Source: Smallanthus sonchifolius (lineage: Eukaryota; Streptophyta; Magnoliopsida; Asterales; Asteraceae). From it: a stretch of DNA of 64,000 nt. Location of the stretch: positions 15,587,001-15,651,000 of the forward strand of contig CM042020.1 in NCBI GenBank assembly GCA_023525975.1, in the 5' to 3' direction. The notes beneath the pieces were generated by a model. It saw only the letters and a program-made list of their open reading frames with translations. It ran no database searches and was not told where the DNA came from. This document shows, piece after piece, positions 44,396-55,831 of the stretch. Positions within the stretch are counted from its first letter, which is position 1. Every line of letters starts with the position of its first letter. The translations under genes were made by a program, and so were the position numbers.

Positions 44396-45794
44396 CTAGT
44401 TATTTATTAAGACCCGCGCGTTGTTACGGCGGCGTTAAACTGTGAAAAAACTGACGTCAAAACGTTGATAAAAATAAGGACGTCGATTCCCCATGCGTTA
44501 TGGCGGGGACGTTGATAATACTCAAAACTTGACAAAAAAACAAAACCTTGACGTAAACCTATGTGTCGCGGCTTTATAAAATAAAAACGAAACTGTTAAA
44601 AAATTTTACTTTGAAAGATTAAAATGAAACCTTGACGTAAACCCATACGTTGTGGCTTTATATGATAAAAATGAAACCGTTAAAAAGATTCATGGATTTA
44701 TATAATAAAAACAAAACTGTTGAAAAAGGGTTGATAACATCCTAACTTTGTATAAAAAAACAAAACGTTTAAAAATATCATTGCATGGGCGTTAAAACGT
44801 GGAAAAAAGTGAGTAATTATTTTAATTAAAATCAAAAGAATATTTTCCCTTTGTAAATATTATGCAAATATTAATTAAAAAATTAGTTTAATTAATCATT
44901 TTATAAGTATTAGAAAGGTATTATTAATTTTCTTTTAAAATGAATTTATTTAATATGTTATAAGCATTATATAAAAAAGTGCTAAAAAAATTGAACCGGA
45001 TGATATAAAAAAATTGAACCGGATGATATTACAATCAGTTTAAAATTAATAACCCTATTTAAAAACCAATCTTTGTCAATACATTCCCAATGGGTGGCTG
45101 TCACGTTGCTTTTTCTATTTTTTTATTTTCGTTTTAACCCCTCTTACTTTATATAATATACACTTTAATAATTTTAATTTCCTAATAATTTTGTTTTTCT
45201 ATAATAACTTTCGTTGATTAATTTTTTTTATTAAAACGGATCGCTCGCCTTTGTTTAGTTCTTTTTTGTCAACGTTCCGATATAAGTTTTTTTTAAAACG
45301 GACTTGTATCTAAATTCAAGTATTATTTTTGCTATCGTACGCTATAACGAGCGTACGTAAGTTTTAGCCCCACAAACGCGTCGAACCGATCCCGATCAGA
45401 CTGCCGCAGCGTCGCATGGCCGAAAAAAAGCGTCTATTACATATTTAAAAGTCATTATGGGAATAGTTGTTTTGTAAGATTTACATGCTTTTATTAAATA
45501 CACCAATCGTTAACACAACACTAATTAATGTTTTTAGCAAAACTTTTCTTTAGATATATGGAAATTGAAATCAAAATAAAACCTAAAAGAGGGTGGGTTG
45601 AGGTGGTTAAGAGTGCACAGTTCAAACCCAAGGGACCCTGGTTTTAGTATCAAGAGAGCCCTTTCTTTCTTCGGTTTTTTTTTGTAATGTTAGAGCGTTA
45701 ATTTTTCCGTTGAGTTACTAACATTGCATGAGTTGTAAAAACGAAGCATTACAAATTTAACCCACCCGTCGCAACGCGCGGGTTTAAAACCTAG
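44396..45794. mobile_element. Segment bounded by two inverted Helitron-like 3' ends
   Basis: The right end reads CGTCGCAACGCGCGGGTTTA then CCTAG|T: a short GC hairpin followed by CTAG before a T, as in Helitron 3' ends. The left end is the same in inverse: A|ACTAG on the complement, with AGACCCGCGCGTTG. Between them is AT-rich sequence with repeated AACGTTGATAAAA and GACGTAAACC phrases near 44450-44780. It may be one inverted-repeat element or two elements facing opposite ways; their 5' TC ends were not located. Confidence 0.5.
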
Positions 45795-46488
45795 TTTTAT
45801 AAATATAACAACTAAAAATATCTGAAAAAAATAAAAACTTGTCTTCTAAAACTGTAATATATTTTTCTATTTCTTACAAAACTAAAAGAATAATGTTTAA
45901 ACCGATGAGAGATACTCATATAATCACAATTTACATTGGGGTTGGTGGTATAGTGGTAGAGGAAAATCCTCTTAAGTCATCCGGTATACTGTGGAAAATC
46001 ACGGCGTTATCCTTGCTGGCAACCCCATTCACGGCGTGATTCTAATTGTACACCGCCACCTTAATTTTGTTTTCACAGCGTGATCCTCACGCTTGAGATT
46101 TTTCACGGGAGAATTCAACTAATTTGTGGGGTATATTACCGTTCAACGGCTCCTTTTGTGGGGTATATCACACCACCACAATCACACGGGTATACCTCTT
46201 GCCTAGTGATGGGTGGTGTGATAATGAGGATAGTGACGTGGCGCCACCTAAAAACCTAACCCACCTCACCCACTCCCCACCCCCAAAAACCTAACCTAAA
46301 AGCTAAACTAAACCCCAATATTTTTTCGAGTTTTTTTTAAACGAGGACGACGTGGGAAACATGGTCTCCGAACCAGTTTTTTAGTTTTTGATTTATATTT
46401 TGAGTTATAATTTTTTTATTATTTTTTTTACCTTTAATAAGTAGTTTTTTGGTTTTCTCATGAAAAATGAGTTTTCTTATGATCCTTC

Positions 46489-46490
<2 letters not shown>
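45795..46490. other. Gap with no recognised gene
   Basis: Contains a tRNA-like phrase GGTGGTATAGTGGTAGAG (about 45949-45966) that lacks a partner B box, a phrase pair CACGGCGTxAT near 46001 and 46031, and a C-rich stretch around 46260-46320. No protein or clear element boundary was seen. Confidence 0.35.

Positions 46491-46575
<85 letters not shown>
46491..46575. repeat. (TA)n microsatellite, about 42 units
   Basis: An almost pure TA tract, the longest in the window. It is bordered on the left by CCTTCCCC and on the right by GGGAGGTTC, which are element ends facing it from both sides. Confidence 0.97.
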
Positions 46576-46578
<3 letters not shown>

Positions 46579-47529
46579 AGGTTCAAATAATAAATAGTTT
46601 TTCGCTAACAAATCTAAAAAATGACAAAAACCTTAAGAAACGATATCAAACGAACTCCAATGGAGCTAATTTCAGCGACGTTGAAACCGTCTCGTCGAAC
46701 TCTACCATCTTAGCTTTTAGGGTTTAGCTTTTAAAGTTTAGATTTTACGTTTGAATTTTAGGGTTTTAGCCTTATGGTTTAGATTTTATTGTTTAGGTTT
46801 TTTTTTTTGGGTGTGCGTGGGGGGTTTAGGTTTTTGGGGGGGTGGGTGGGGGGTTTAGGTTTTTGGGGGTGAGGGTGGTGGTTTTAGGATTTTCAGGGTA
46901 AGGTTAGAGGGGGGTTTAGGTTTTTGGGTCCGGGTTAGGGTTCGATATATATATATATATAGGGGACGGTTCCACTAAATTGATTTTTCGCTAATAAATA
47001 CTAAGAAGTGGGTCAAACGAACTCCGATTGAGCTCATTCTAGCGGCGTTGGAACCGTCTAATCGAACCCTAACCCGGACCCAAAAACCTAAACCCCCCTT
47101 CACCCTCACCCCCGAAAACCTAAACCCCTCCTCCAACCCTACCCCGAAAAGCCTAAAACCACCACCCCACCCCAAAAAACCTAAACCCCCCACCCACCCC
47201 CCCCCCAAAAAAAAACCTAAACCCACCCCCAAAAACCTAAATCCACCCCCACCCACCCCCAAAAACCTAAACCCTCCACCCCCATAAAAAAACATAAACC
47301 ATAAAATCTAAACCCTAAAAGCTAAACCATAAGGCTAAAATCCTAAAGATCAAAACGTAAAATCTAAACCTTAAAAGCTAAACCTTAAAAGCTAAGATGG
47401 TAGAGTTCGACGAGACGGTTCCAACGCCGCTAAAATTAGCTCAATCGGAGTTCGTTTGATATAATTTTTTAAGGTTTTTGTCATTTCTTAGATTTATTAG
47501 CGAAAAACTACTTATTATTTGATCCCCCC
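46576..47529. mobile_element. (TA)n-flanked foldback element pair E5 with telomere-like C/G-rich arms
   Basis: An end block of about 105 bp (AGTTTTTCGCTAA, CAAACGAACTCC, GAAACCGTCTCGTCGAACTC) occurs three times: 46576 onward, 46964 onward after an internal (TA)n, and inverted ending at 47529. The inner parts are GTTTAGGTTTTTGGGG-rich on the left (46790-46945) and complementary CCTAAACCCCC-rich on the right (47075-47290). The likely reading is one member (46964-47529) inserted next to half of another. An open frame in the C-rich part (Pro/Lys/Asn repeats) is low-complexity and not a gene. Confidence 0.72.
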
Positions 47530-47534
47530 TATAT

Positions 47535-49440
47535 ATATATAGGGTTGGGTTACATTGGAAACTCATATGAGTTATGAAAACTCCCAAAACTCATTTTAGA
47601 CCACATGTTTCATTACATCATTTTGAATTTTGTGGTTGGGATTAAAAGGGAATAAAAAACTAATATTTATTTGAACAACCATTTAATTAAATTGCAAGAA
47701 AGGTAATATAGTCAATTTACTTTTCAACCATCTTTTCTACTTTTAAAAAAGTCACAGAATCATTTCAACATTCTCTTTCCTCCTTTTTTTTTTAAATCCT
47801 ATTATTATTATTATTATTTTAATTTGAACTAAAAAATATTAAGTGATAATTCTTTTTATCTTTTTTTATATAAAAAAATGAAATTTAAAATTTCATAAAA
47901 CAAGTTTTAAAATGTTACATATGTAGCTAACAAAAGATTTATTTTTTTCAATTTTCGTGTTTTTTTTACTGTTTGTTTCCCTGTTGTGTGTTGTTCCCAT
48001 GTGGGTATTCACAATCCTTCAATTGGGTGTTTTCTGTTTGTTAATCTTACAATTTCTATACACCAAAGTTTCAATTTTGATGTGCATATCTTTGATTTTG
48101 ATGAAGTGGGTTCTTGATCGGCTAGATCTTTATTTAGATTTCGTTTTTTGTTCAAGATTTCGAAACTAGGTGTAACAAAAAATGTTTTGATCGACATTTT
48201 GCAAATTTTCGGCGGATGATCCAAAAAGTTTGAAACCCATTTAACCATTTTTGTTTTGTAACTGAAATCGGTTTTTTTTACTTTTTTTTGTCGGTTATCA
48301 ATGGCAATTTTTTCATGGAAACTATTGTGTTCATATCAATTCATGTTTTAGTTTCAGTGTTCATATCAGTTCTTGTTTTTTTAGGTTTTTTAAGACGATG
48401 TCTTTTTTTTATATTCAAAATTTAACCGAGGTCATTTTACATATATGCAATTAGGAACTAGCAAAATGTTACATATGTAGATAACAGATGTTACATATGT
48501 AGCTAATAAAGAAAAACTTCATATGTATGATCAGTAATTGTTTATTGATTGAACATTAGAATATTTACATTATGTAACTGACAAATGTTACATATGAAAC
48601 ATTTGGTAGTTAACTCTTTAAATTTTACAAGAAGCATAAAAACTAATACATACAATCAATTACAAATGTGTCTTCGTTTCTTGTATAACCAATCATCAAT
48701 CTATCTTTATCTCTGTACCACACTCTTTTCTTTCTCATCTCATGGGTTCCGATTTGGAGCGATTAGTTCAACTCCACGGGAAGAAGAAATATTAATCTAT
48801 AAACATTATGTAACTAGAAAAATGTTATAGCACGTGTTACATACGTAACAACACAAAAAAACGAGATATTTTTACAATTGTTACATATATTTTTTTACAC
48901 GTGAATGTTTACAATTGTTACATGCGTAATAACACAAAAAACCGAGATTTTTTACACGTGTTACATACGTAACAACACAAAAAAACTAGAAAAATGTTAC
49001 CCGTTTTTATACGTAACAGCACGTGTTACATACGTAACAACACAAAAAAACGAGAATTTTTTACAATTGTTACATATTTTTTTACACGTGAATTTTTACA
49101 ATTGTTACATACGTAACAACACAAAAAACGAATTTTTTTAACACGTGTTACATACGTAACAACACAAAAAAAACTAGAAAAATGTTTACCCGTTTTTATA
49201 TGTAACAGCACGTGTTAAATACGAAACAACACAAAAAGAGAGAATTTTTTACAACTGTTACATAATTTTTTTAAAAAAATTCTTCGGCGTTTTTTTTTTA
49301 TAAAAAGTAACGAAAATATGTAACAAAACTACCCTATTTAAAAAAAATTAAACTTCACCCAGAACTTTATCGATAAATAAATAAAATTAATTTCTATAAA
49401 TAAACATTCTTTTTAATGAACCTCCATCCGAGAAAACTAT
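47535..49440. mobile_element. Probable (TA)n-flanked element E6, rich in GTTACATACGTAAC palindromes
   Basis: Starts GGTTGGGTTACATTGGAAAC right after a TATATATA tract. 48450-49265 is filled with repeats of a phrase built from TGTTACATACGTAACAACAC followed by AAAAAACGAGA or AAAACTAGAAAAATG. The right end is uncertain; GAACCTCCATCCGAG near 49421 resembles an element end. Open frames here are repeat translations, not genes. Confidence 0.5.
48825..49265. repeat. Imperfect tandem repeats of a GTTACATACGTAAC-centred unit
   Basis: CACGTGTTACATACGTAACA, or slightly changed forms, recurs at about 48833, 48956, 49020 and 49141, with TTTTTACAATTGTTACAT in between. Each core is itself palindromic (TGTTAC..GTAACA). 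The array is the densest instance of a word found across several elements in this window. Confidence 0.8.
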
Positions 49441-49598
49441 GAGAAAAATATATTTAATTTCTATTTATTAACTTATCGATAAATAAAAAATTTATAGATA
49501 TAGAAATGGACCTACATATTGTAAGCCACCCGGGCCAACACTCAACAGTGAAAGGATCATATATGTAATCATAAACAAAAGAAAACAAAAACCTTAAT

Positions 49599-50208
49599 TG
49601 TTGGGATATGGGTCGGAAAGAAGTCCGGACATACCCCAAAACCCAGGCCCAGATAAACATTCACAAAAGCGTAGCAACCTGCGGCCGGGCCTATGAACTC
49701 AAAAGTCGGGCTTTAGTTAAAGACCCGACAGACGGGCAAGACCCGACAGACGGGCAAGGCCCGACGATATCCAGAAGAAAAAGACAAAGAGCTAACGGTA
49801 AAAAGAGACAAGAATCTACACACCAGAGTACGAACCAATCAAGATAGGAGGACCGACAATGCACAAACCATTACTAACAACCTTAAACAATGGTCCAGGC
49901 ATTACATATCCAGGCCAATAGGACAAAGATACGCTCCAGGCTAAAGACAAACAATCACCAGGTATAAATACCGCATCAAACCCAAGGTGATGCTCATGTT
50001 CTCATTCATTCCTCACATTTACTCCATATTCACATTTCTCATTCACACCCTATACTTACTCTCACGCCGGAGGCTGGTCACAGCGACACCCCCCGGGGTC
50101 CTCACTGTGACGAGACTAACGGTGTTCTTGTTTTGCTAGGTCAGGCTCAGCATAACCCTTCTGGAGACTCTAGGAGAATTCGACCATCCAGAGGTCTTGT
50201 AGTTTACA
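49599..50208 (+). repeat. 5' LTR of the Tat element
   Basis: Starts TGTTGGGATATGGG, ends CTTGTAGTTTACA. A TATA box, TATAAATA, lies at 49973-49980. Compared with the 3' LTR it carries an extra copy of an 18-bp phrase (ACCCGACAGACGGGCAAG, in tandem near 49721-49758). Confidence 0.95.
49973..49980 (+). promoter_or_regulatory. LTR TATA box
   Basis: TATAAATA in the context CCAGGTATAAATACCGC, mid-LTR, with the equivalent TATAAATA at 59768-59775 in the 3' LTR. Position and conservation fit the element's own RNA polymerase II promoter. Confidence 0.75.
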
Positions 50209-50228
50209 GTGGCGCCATCCAAATTGGA
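50209..50228 (+). promoter_or_regulatory. Primer binding site of the Tat element
   Basis: Immediately after the LTR the bases read GTGGCGCCATCCAAATTGG. The TGGCGCC start fits a primer site complementary to a tRNA ending GGCGCCA. I cannot say which tRNA, because the following bases do not match a primer I know with certainty. Confidence 0.6.
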
Positions 50229-50287
50229 TCAACCCTAACCAGCTCAGCTAGAAAAACAACGTGAAACCCTAATCCCACACAGTCACT

Positions 50288-51868
50288 ATGTCAAACCAAC
50301 AGCAAAATCCTTCTCCAACACCCACTCCTGAAGTATCATTGAAAGGAACGCTATCCGTTGAAGGAGGGGAAGGTAGAGAGAAAGAAAGCCAAGCGAAGGA
50401 GTCCTTAGAAAATTATGTTTTGGTGGAAGACGCACTGGACGATTCTGATCAAGAAGCATCCGGTGCAACAACCCAAATCACCACAGAGTTCGTCCGGAGC
50501 AACCGGGATAAACTCTGGGCGGAGCTAGCAGCTCTGGACAGAGCAGATAAACTCGCTGAAGTTAGAACAAAATTGGTATTTGATACAGCCAAGGAAGCAA
50601 CAACCAAAAATAAAAAATTGGAAGGCCAGGCCAATGCGGGAGAGACCCGGTAGGGCAAGCAAAGAGAAGACAACATGTACACGCCAGCGGAAGACACACC
50701 CAACTTACTGAACCAATTGTTGGCAATGCTCACACCACACTTGACAGGTGGTAAGGTGGCAGGAGCAGGCAACACAAGCAACAAACCCGATGGTGGCCCG
50801 ACAGAGAAAGGGATGGAGGATGACCTAACCAAGCCTTACAGGCCAGACCACCTGGCGAAACAATCCAAGTTCACTACTCGGCTGACTGAAGCACCACTCC
50901 CGGCTAAGCTTAAAATGCCAACATGTATTAGCAAGTACGATGGTAGCCAAGATCCGGAAGATCATTTACACACCTTTAATGGTGCGGCCCACGTAGAGCA
51001 ATGGTCTCTCCCGGTCTAGTGCCACATGTTTGCCCAGATGTTGACAGGTCCGGCAAGGGTATGGTTCGACTCCTTACCCTCACAAAGCATAGACAACTTC
51101 ATCCAATTGAAAGAAAAGTTCCTTCGTAATTTCGGCCAACAAAAGAAAAGATTTAAGAACGCCAACGAGATCATGCACATTCGAAGAAAAGAAAACGAAA
51201 GTATAGAGCAATACATGGAACAGTTCATTAATGAAAGTTTATTGATAGAGGACGTACCAGAGCAAATGAAGGTGAGCAGCTTCATCAATGGAGTACGTCA
51301 CACACAGCTGCAAGAAAAATTGGGGGAAGATTATCCAAAAAGATTTTACGCGTTAATGGATAGAATACGGGCATTCATCCGGGGCAAAGATACGTCTGAC
51401 AGAGCAGGGAATGGGATAGCCGGATCCCCCGAAAGGCGAGCAAGCAAACAGACAGTAGGGGAAGCAGATACACCCCGACGAACGGCCCTACACACAAATC
51501 TCGACCTCCGATGCCGGAAAGATCTAGGTACCCATCCCACCCCGCTACATCGTTCAGTCCGTACTCGAAATAATCATACAATAGTGAAACAAGAAGGCAC
51601 AGAGGAGAAAGGCAGGAGCGCCCATTTGATATTACAACACTTAAAAAAACGCCAAGCCAATTCCTGGCCACAGAACGGGGTCGGACAAAGTTTCCAACCA
51701 CCCAGGCCCGTCAGACCCCGTCCGTACATGCAAGATTCAGGCAAGTTCTGTGAATTCCATAAAATAGGAGGCCATACTACAGATAACAATGAACATTTAA
51801 GAAGGGAGATAGAGAAGGCGGTGAAAACAGGAAAACTGTCCCATTTGATTAAGGAAATAGGTCAGTAG
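50288..51868 (+). pseudogene. Tat element gag, with two in-frame stops
   Basis: One frame runs from the ATG at 50288 to the stop at 51866-51868 but is broken by TAG at 50651-50653 and 51017-51019. The second half has the capsid-type motif ARVWFDSLPSQSIDNFIQLK, FLRNFGQQKKRFKNANEIMH and RRKENESIEQYMEQFINESL. Near the end KFCEFHKIGGHTTDNNEHL is a degenerate form of the Cys/His box seen in Tat gag proteins. Gag packages the element RNA in virus-like particles. Confidence 0.85.
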
Positions 51869-52039
51869 GGCAGCAGAGACAGAAAACCCGACAGAGACAG
51901 GCAAAAACCACCCCTGGAAGACAGAGGAAGAGTTGAAATGGTGCACAAAGGGGAAAGTTCAAAGCAAGAAGAGGCTGGCCGTAAAAGAAAGCCATAGCCA
52001 CTGGAATCATGGAAGACACAAGCCATTTCTTTTGAATCA

Positions 52040-52700
52040 CTAGCAGACGAAGACATCCAGGAGGGTCCACTAGTCATCTCTACAAACGATGTAGGTCATC
52101 GTATCGGGAGAATACATGTGGACGGAGGTAGTGGGGCGGAGATCATGTTTCAGACGCCTGGATGAAGATTTAAAGGCTAAGTTAGTCCCGGACCATCTAC
52201 CGCTGGTGGGGTTTTCAGGAGAGAGAGTGCTACCAGTAGGCAAAGTAACCCTGTCTGTCACCTTGGGGGAAGGAGACAGGTTCCATACTGTCAACCTAAC
52301 CTTTTCCATAGTACGAGCAAATTCTAAAAACAACATCATCATGGGCAGATCGGGAATAAAAGCCTTCATGGGAGTAGCTTCCACCAATCACGGAATTATG
52401 AAATTCCCCACCCCAAAAGGTATTGCATCGGTTAGCACGGCTGCATAGATAGTTGCTGCATTAGATAGAACTAAGGAAAGCCGAAACAAGGAAGAAGAAG
52501 CTTGGATGATGAATGGTGATTTCACAGAGCAAACTATCAAAGTGGGGGCACACTTATCAAACAATGTAAAGAAAAATTTGAAGGAATTACTCATCCGCAA
52601 CATGGATGTATTTGCTTGGGAGGAGGCAGATATGGAAGGTATCCCGAGGGATCTGGTAGAACACAAGCTTAACATACATCCCACGGCCGCTCCAATCTGA
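52040..52700 (+). pseudogene. Tat element protease region
   Basis: Shows GRIHVDGGSGAEIMF, an aspartic protease site of the Tat type, then after a frameshift near 52150 VGFSGERVLPVGKVTLSVTL and NIIMGRSGIKAF, which complete the fold. Stops at 52446-52448 and 52698-52700 interrupt the link to RT. The open stretch 52506-52697 leads into RT (MDVFAWEEADMEGIPRDLVE). Confidence 0.8.
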
Positions 52701-52715
52701 CAGAAGCGGCGAACT

Positions 52716-53276
52716 ATGGGCCCAGAAAGTCGTAAAGCTGCGTGCACGGAAACCAAAAAGTTACTACAAGCAGGGATAGTGAGGGAGGTCAAGTATCCAT
52801 CTTGGATAGCAAACCCAGTTATGGTAGCAAAGGGAGACAGATCATGGAGAATGTGTATAGACTTTAAGGACCTCAACAAATCAACTCCGAAAGATTGTTA
52901 CCCTTTGCCAGAGATGGAGATGAAGGTAGAAGCCCTGGCAGACTTCCCAATAAGGTGTTTTCTGGATGCATACAAAGGATACCACCAGATACAGATGGCC
53001 CCAGAAGATGAAGAAAAAACAGCTTTCTACACGGATGAAGGAGTGTTTTGCTACATCAAAATGCCCTTCGGCCTAAAGAACGCCGGGGCCACTTACCAAC
53101 GATTCATGGACCGAACTTTTGCAAAACAGATCGGTAAGAATCTTGAGGTCTATGTGGATGACCTGGTAATCAAAAGCACAACAGAAGAAGGAATGATCAA
53201 AGATGTAGAGGAAACTTTTAAAACGCTCCGAGAGGCCAGCATGAAGCTCAACCCAAAGAAGTGTTCATTAGGGTAG
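52716..53276 (+). pseudogene. Tat element reverse transcriptase
   Basis: Contains AGIVREVKYPSWIANPVMV, WRMCIDFKDLNKSTPKDCYP, FLDAYKGYHQIQMAPEDEEK, FCYIKMPFGLKNAGATYQRF and the catalytic YVDDLVIKS. All major RT motifs are present, so the polymerase core itself is intact. The frame shifts near 53265-53275, just after NPKKCS. Confidence 0.92.
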
Positions 53277-54577
53277 TAGAGGGCAGATTCCTAGGAGTAA
53301 TGGTGACTAGAGAAGGAATTCGTCCAAACCCGAAAAAGGTGGAAGCTATAGCCAAAATTCCTTCCCCAAAGACGCTAAAAGAGATGCAGAGACTGAATGG
53401 ACGACCGGTGGTGCTAAACAGATTTCTATCCCGGATGGACTACAAGTCACTCCCATTTATGGGAACTCTAAAAAATTGTATCAAGAAGAACGACTTTGCA
53501 TGGACGGCGGAAGCAGAGGTGGCATTCCAAGAAATGAAAGCTCACCTATGCAACCTACCGGCACTAACAACACCCAAGCCGGAGGAAACATTGATCATGT
53601 ATTTGGCTGTATCCGCAAGTGCTGTTAGTGCAGTACTCATAACAAAAATAGAAGAAGTCCAAACCCCAAACTATTTTGTTAGCAGAACACTTAAAGATCC
53701 GGAAACTCGATACCCAAATATGGAGAAATTAACCCTGACACTAGTTTACGCATCTCGGCGCCTTCGACGATACTTCCAGGCTCACCCAATCAAGGTACTA
53801 ACCGATCAACCCCTTCAAAGGATCCTAAAGAAACCCGAATATTCAGGAAGGCTAGCCACGTGGGCAATTGAATTAGGAGATCATCAAATCACCTACTGCC
53901 CACGAACAACATTTAAAGGGCAAGTAATTGCAGATTTCCTGGCAGAACTGTCGGAAACCCGAGAAAACAAAATGGATGTGTCAGAAGAAGAAAATGAAAA
54001 ATCCAGGGAACAGGAACCACGGAAGCTCTTTACGGATGGGGCTTCCAATGATGAAGGATGTGGAGCAGGCTTAATACTGATTAGCCCGGAAGGCATAAAA
54101 CTCACTTATGCACTCCGGCTAAACTTCAAAAGCACCAACAATGAGGCAGAATACGAAGCCCTTCTTGCAGGGCTCCGTATAGCAAAGGAAATGAAAATAG
54201 ATCGAATAGAAGCACACGTAGATTCCATGCTGGTGGCAAACCATGTCAACAATGTCTATGAAGTCAAGGGTGAAGAAATAAATAAGTACAGAACTAAAGT
54301 GGAGGAATTAAAGACCAATGTCAAGTATTGCAAAGTGACACACATTCCAAGGAGCCAGAACAAAAAGGCTGACGCTCTAAGCAAGCTAGCCTCAGTAGCA
54401 TTCAGTCATCTAGCCAAGGAAATTCAGGTGGAAGTGCTAGCCGAACCATCCACGACAGAGAGGAATGTTGAGTCAACAGAAACAAAGGAGGGAAGAACGT
54501 GGATGTCCCTTCTGCTAGATTTCCTGAGAGAAGGAATCCTCCTACCAAACCAGAAGGAGGCACGGAAGGTGCAATGA
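53261..54577 (+). pseudogene. Tat element RT connection, RNase H and second (archaeal-type) RNase H
   Basis: This 438-codon frame continues RT (GRFLGVMVTREGIRPNPKKV), then the retroviral-type RNase H remnant (LIMYLAVSASAVSAVLI, NYFVSRTLKDPETRYPNMEK, LTDQPLQRILKKPEYSGRLA). After a linker comes a second RNase H: LFTDGASNDEGCGAGLILIS, NNEAEYEALLAGLRIAKEM, DSMLVANHVNN and IPRSQNKKADALSKLAS, with D-E-D-D residues in place. The double RNase H architecture places the element in the Tat lineage. Confidence 0.92.
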
Positions 54578-55797
54578 AAAGCCCTTAATTATGCAGTAGA
54601 AGATGAACATTTATGTTGAAAGTCCTACTTAGGCCCCATGCTGAAATGCGTAGACCTAGATGAGTCCAACTATGTGATCAGGGAATTACACGAAGGCATC
54701 TGTGGTATGCACTCGGGACCAAAAGCGATAGTGGCACGGGCAATGAGAGCCGGATACTATTGGTCCGGGATGTACAAAACAGCAGTGGATAAGATCCAAA
54801 GATGTGATAACTGCTAGAGACATGCCCCGGTAAGCCGCCGTCCTTGCATGAATTTAATCTCAGTAATCTCCGCGTGGCCTTTCTTTAAATGGGCCATAAA
54901 CATTGTAGGACCCTTCCCAGAAGCGGCGGGAAGGGTAAAGTTCCTTATTGTAGCAATTGACTACTTTACCAAGTGGATCGAGGCTAAACCACTGGCAACA
55001 ATCACAGGACAGCAAGTGCAACGTTTTGTATGGGAAAACATAGTTTGCAGATTTGGAATACCAAAGGAGCTGGTAAGTGATAACGGTAGGCAGTTTGCAG
55101 AAAATCCGTTCAAAAGCTGGTGTGCCGAATTACAGATAACACAGGTGTTCTCTTCTGTTAAGCACCCTCAGTCCAACGGGCAAGTGGAGAGGGCCAACAG
55201 GAGCATTGTGGAAGGGATAAAAAACCGTCTCGAACCCAAGAGCCACAGCTGGGTAGAAGAAGTCCCACTTGTACTTTGGGCTCACCGCACCGCACCACAC
55301 CAATGACTAGCCACGGAGAAACGCCGTTCAGTTTAACATACGGCACTAAAGAAATGATCCCAACAGAAATAGGATCACCAAGCCAGCGAACCCAGGAAGA
55401 GGAGAGAGGAAATGAAAAGGACCTAAGGTTCCACTTAAACATGCTGGAAGAACGCCGAGAAATGGCTATCTCACGAGAAACGAGATACAAGAAGAAGGTG
55501 GAAAAATACTACAATAGCCGCGTAAGAGGAAGGAGTTTCAAGCTTGGAGAGTGGGTGTTGCGGGACAATGAAGCAAGCCTACAAGAAGACACTGGTAAGT
55601 TGGGACCCAGGTGGGAAGGCCCTTACCAAGTAATCGAAGCTAACACCAGGGGATCATACAAGTTGGCCAAACCGGATGGCACACCTATCCCCTCGTACTT
55701 GGCACGGGATGCAGTTAAAGAAGTATTTCATGTAAGAATGAATGTCCTAGCCGATGTTATTTCTAGTCTTCTTACAACGGCTTTAGGCCTTATCTAA
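54578..55797 (+). pseudogene. Tat element integrase
   Basis: The HHCC zinc-binding part (LHEGICGMHSGPKAIVARAM, KIQRCDNC then a stop) is followed by the catalytic core: Asp in VAIDYFTKWIEAKP, Asp in LVSDNGRQF and Glu in QSNGQVERANRS. A frameshift near 55300 leads into the C-terminal part ETPFSLTYGTKEMIPTEIG, LRDNEASLQEDTGKLGPRWE and GPYQVIEANTRGSYKL. Stops lie at 54575-54577, near 54616 and in the zinc-binding region. The integrase would insert the element cDNA; this copy is broken. Confidence 0.88.
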
Positions 55798-55831
55798 TGA
55801 GCATCGTGTTTTTTTTTTTAAAGAAAATAGC

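Noticed and set aside
45601..45650. SINE-like pair GGTGGTTAAGAG and GTTCAAACCC
   Set aside because: The two boxes are only about 15 bases apart, too close for a pol III promoter, and no SINE body was recognised.
45945..45970. tRNA-like phrase GGTGGTATAGTGGTAGAG
   Set aside because: It resembles the A-box region of a tRNA, but no matching B box (GGTTCGANNCC) or foldable 3' half follows at the right distance.
47048..47295. Pro/Lys/Asn-rich and Gly/Phe-rich open frames on opposite strands
   Set aside because: Both are translations of the CCTAAACCCCC repeat arm of element E5, not genes.
48585..49211. Several 60-80 codon ORFs in the palindrome-rich region
   Set aside because: They are translations of the GTTACATACGTAAC repeat unit (NNTKN.. 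and VTYVTRV.. patterns), not proteins.
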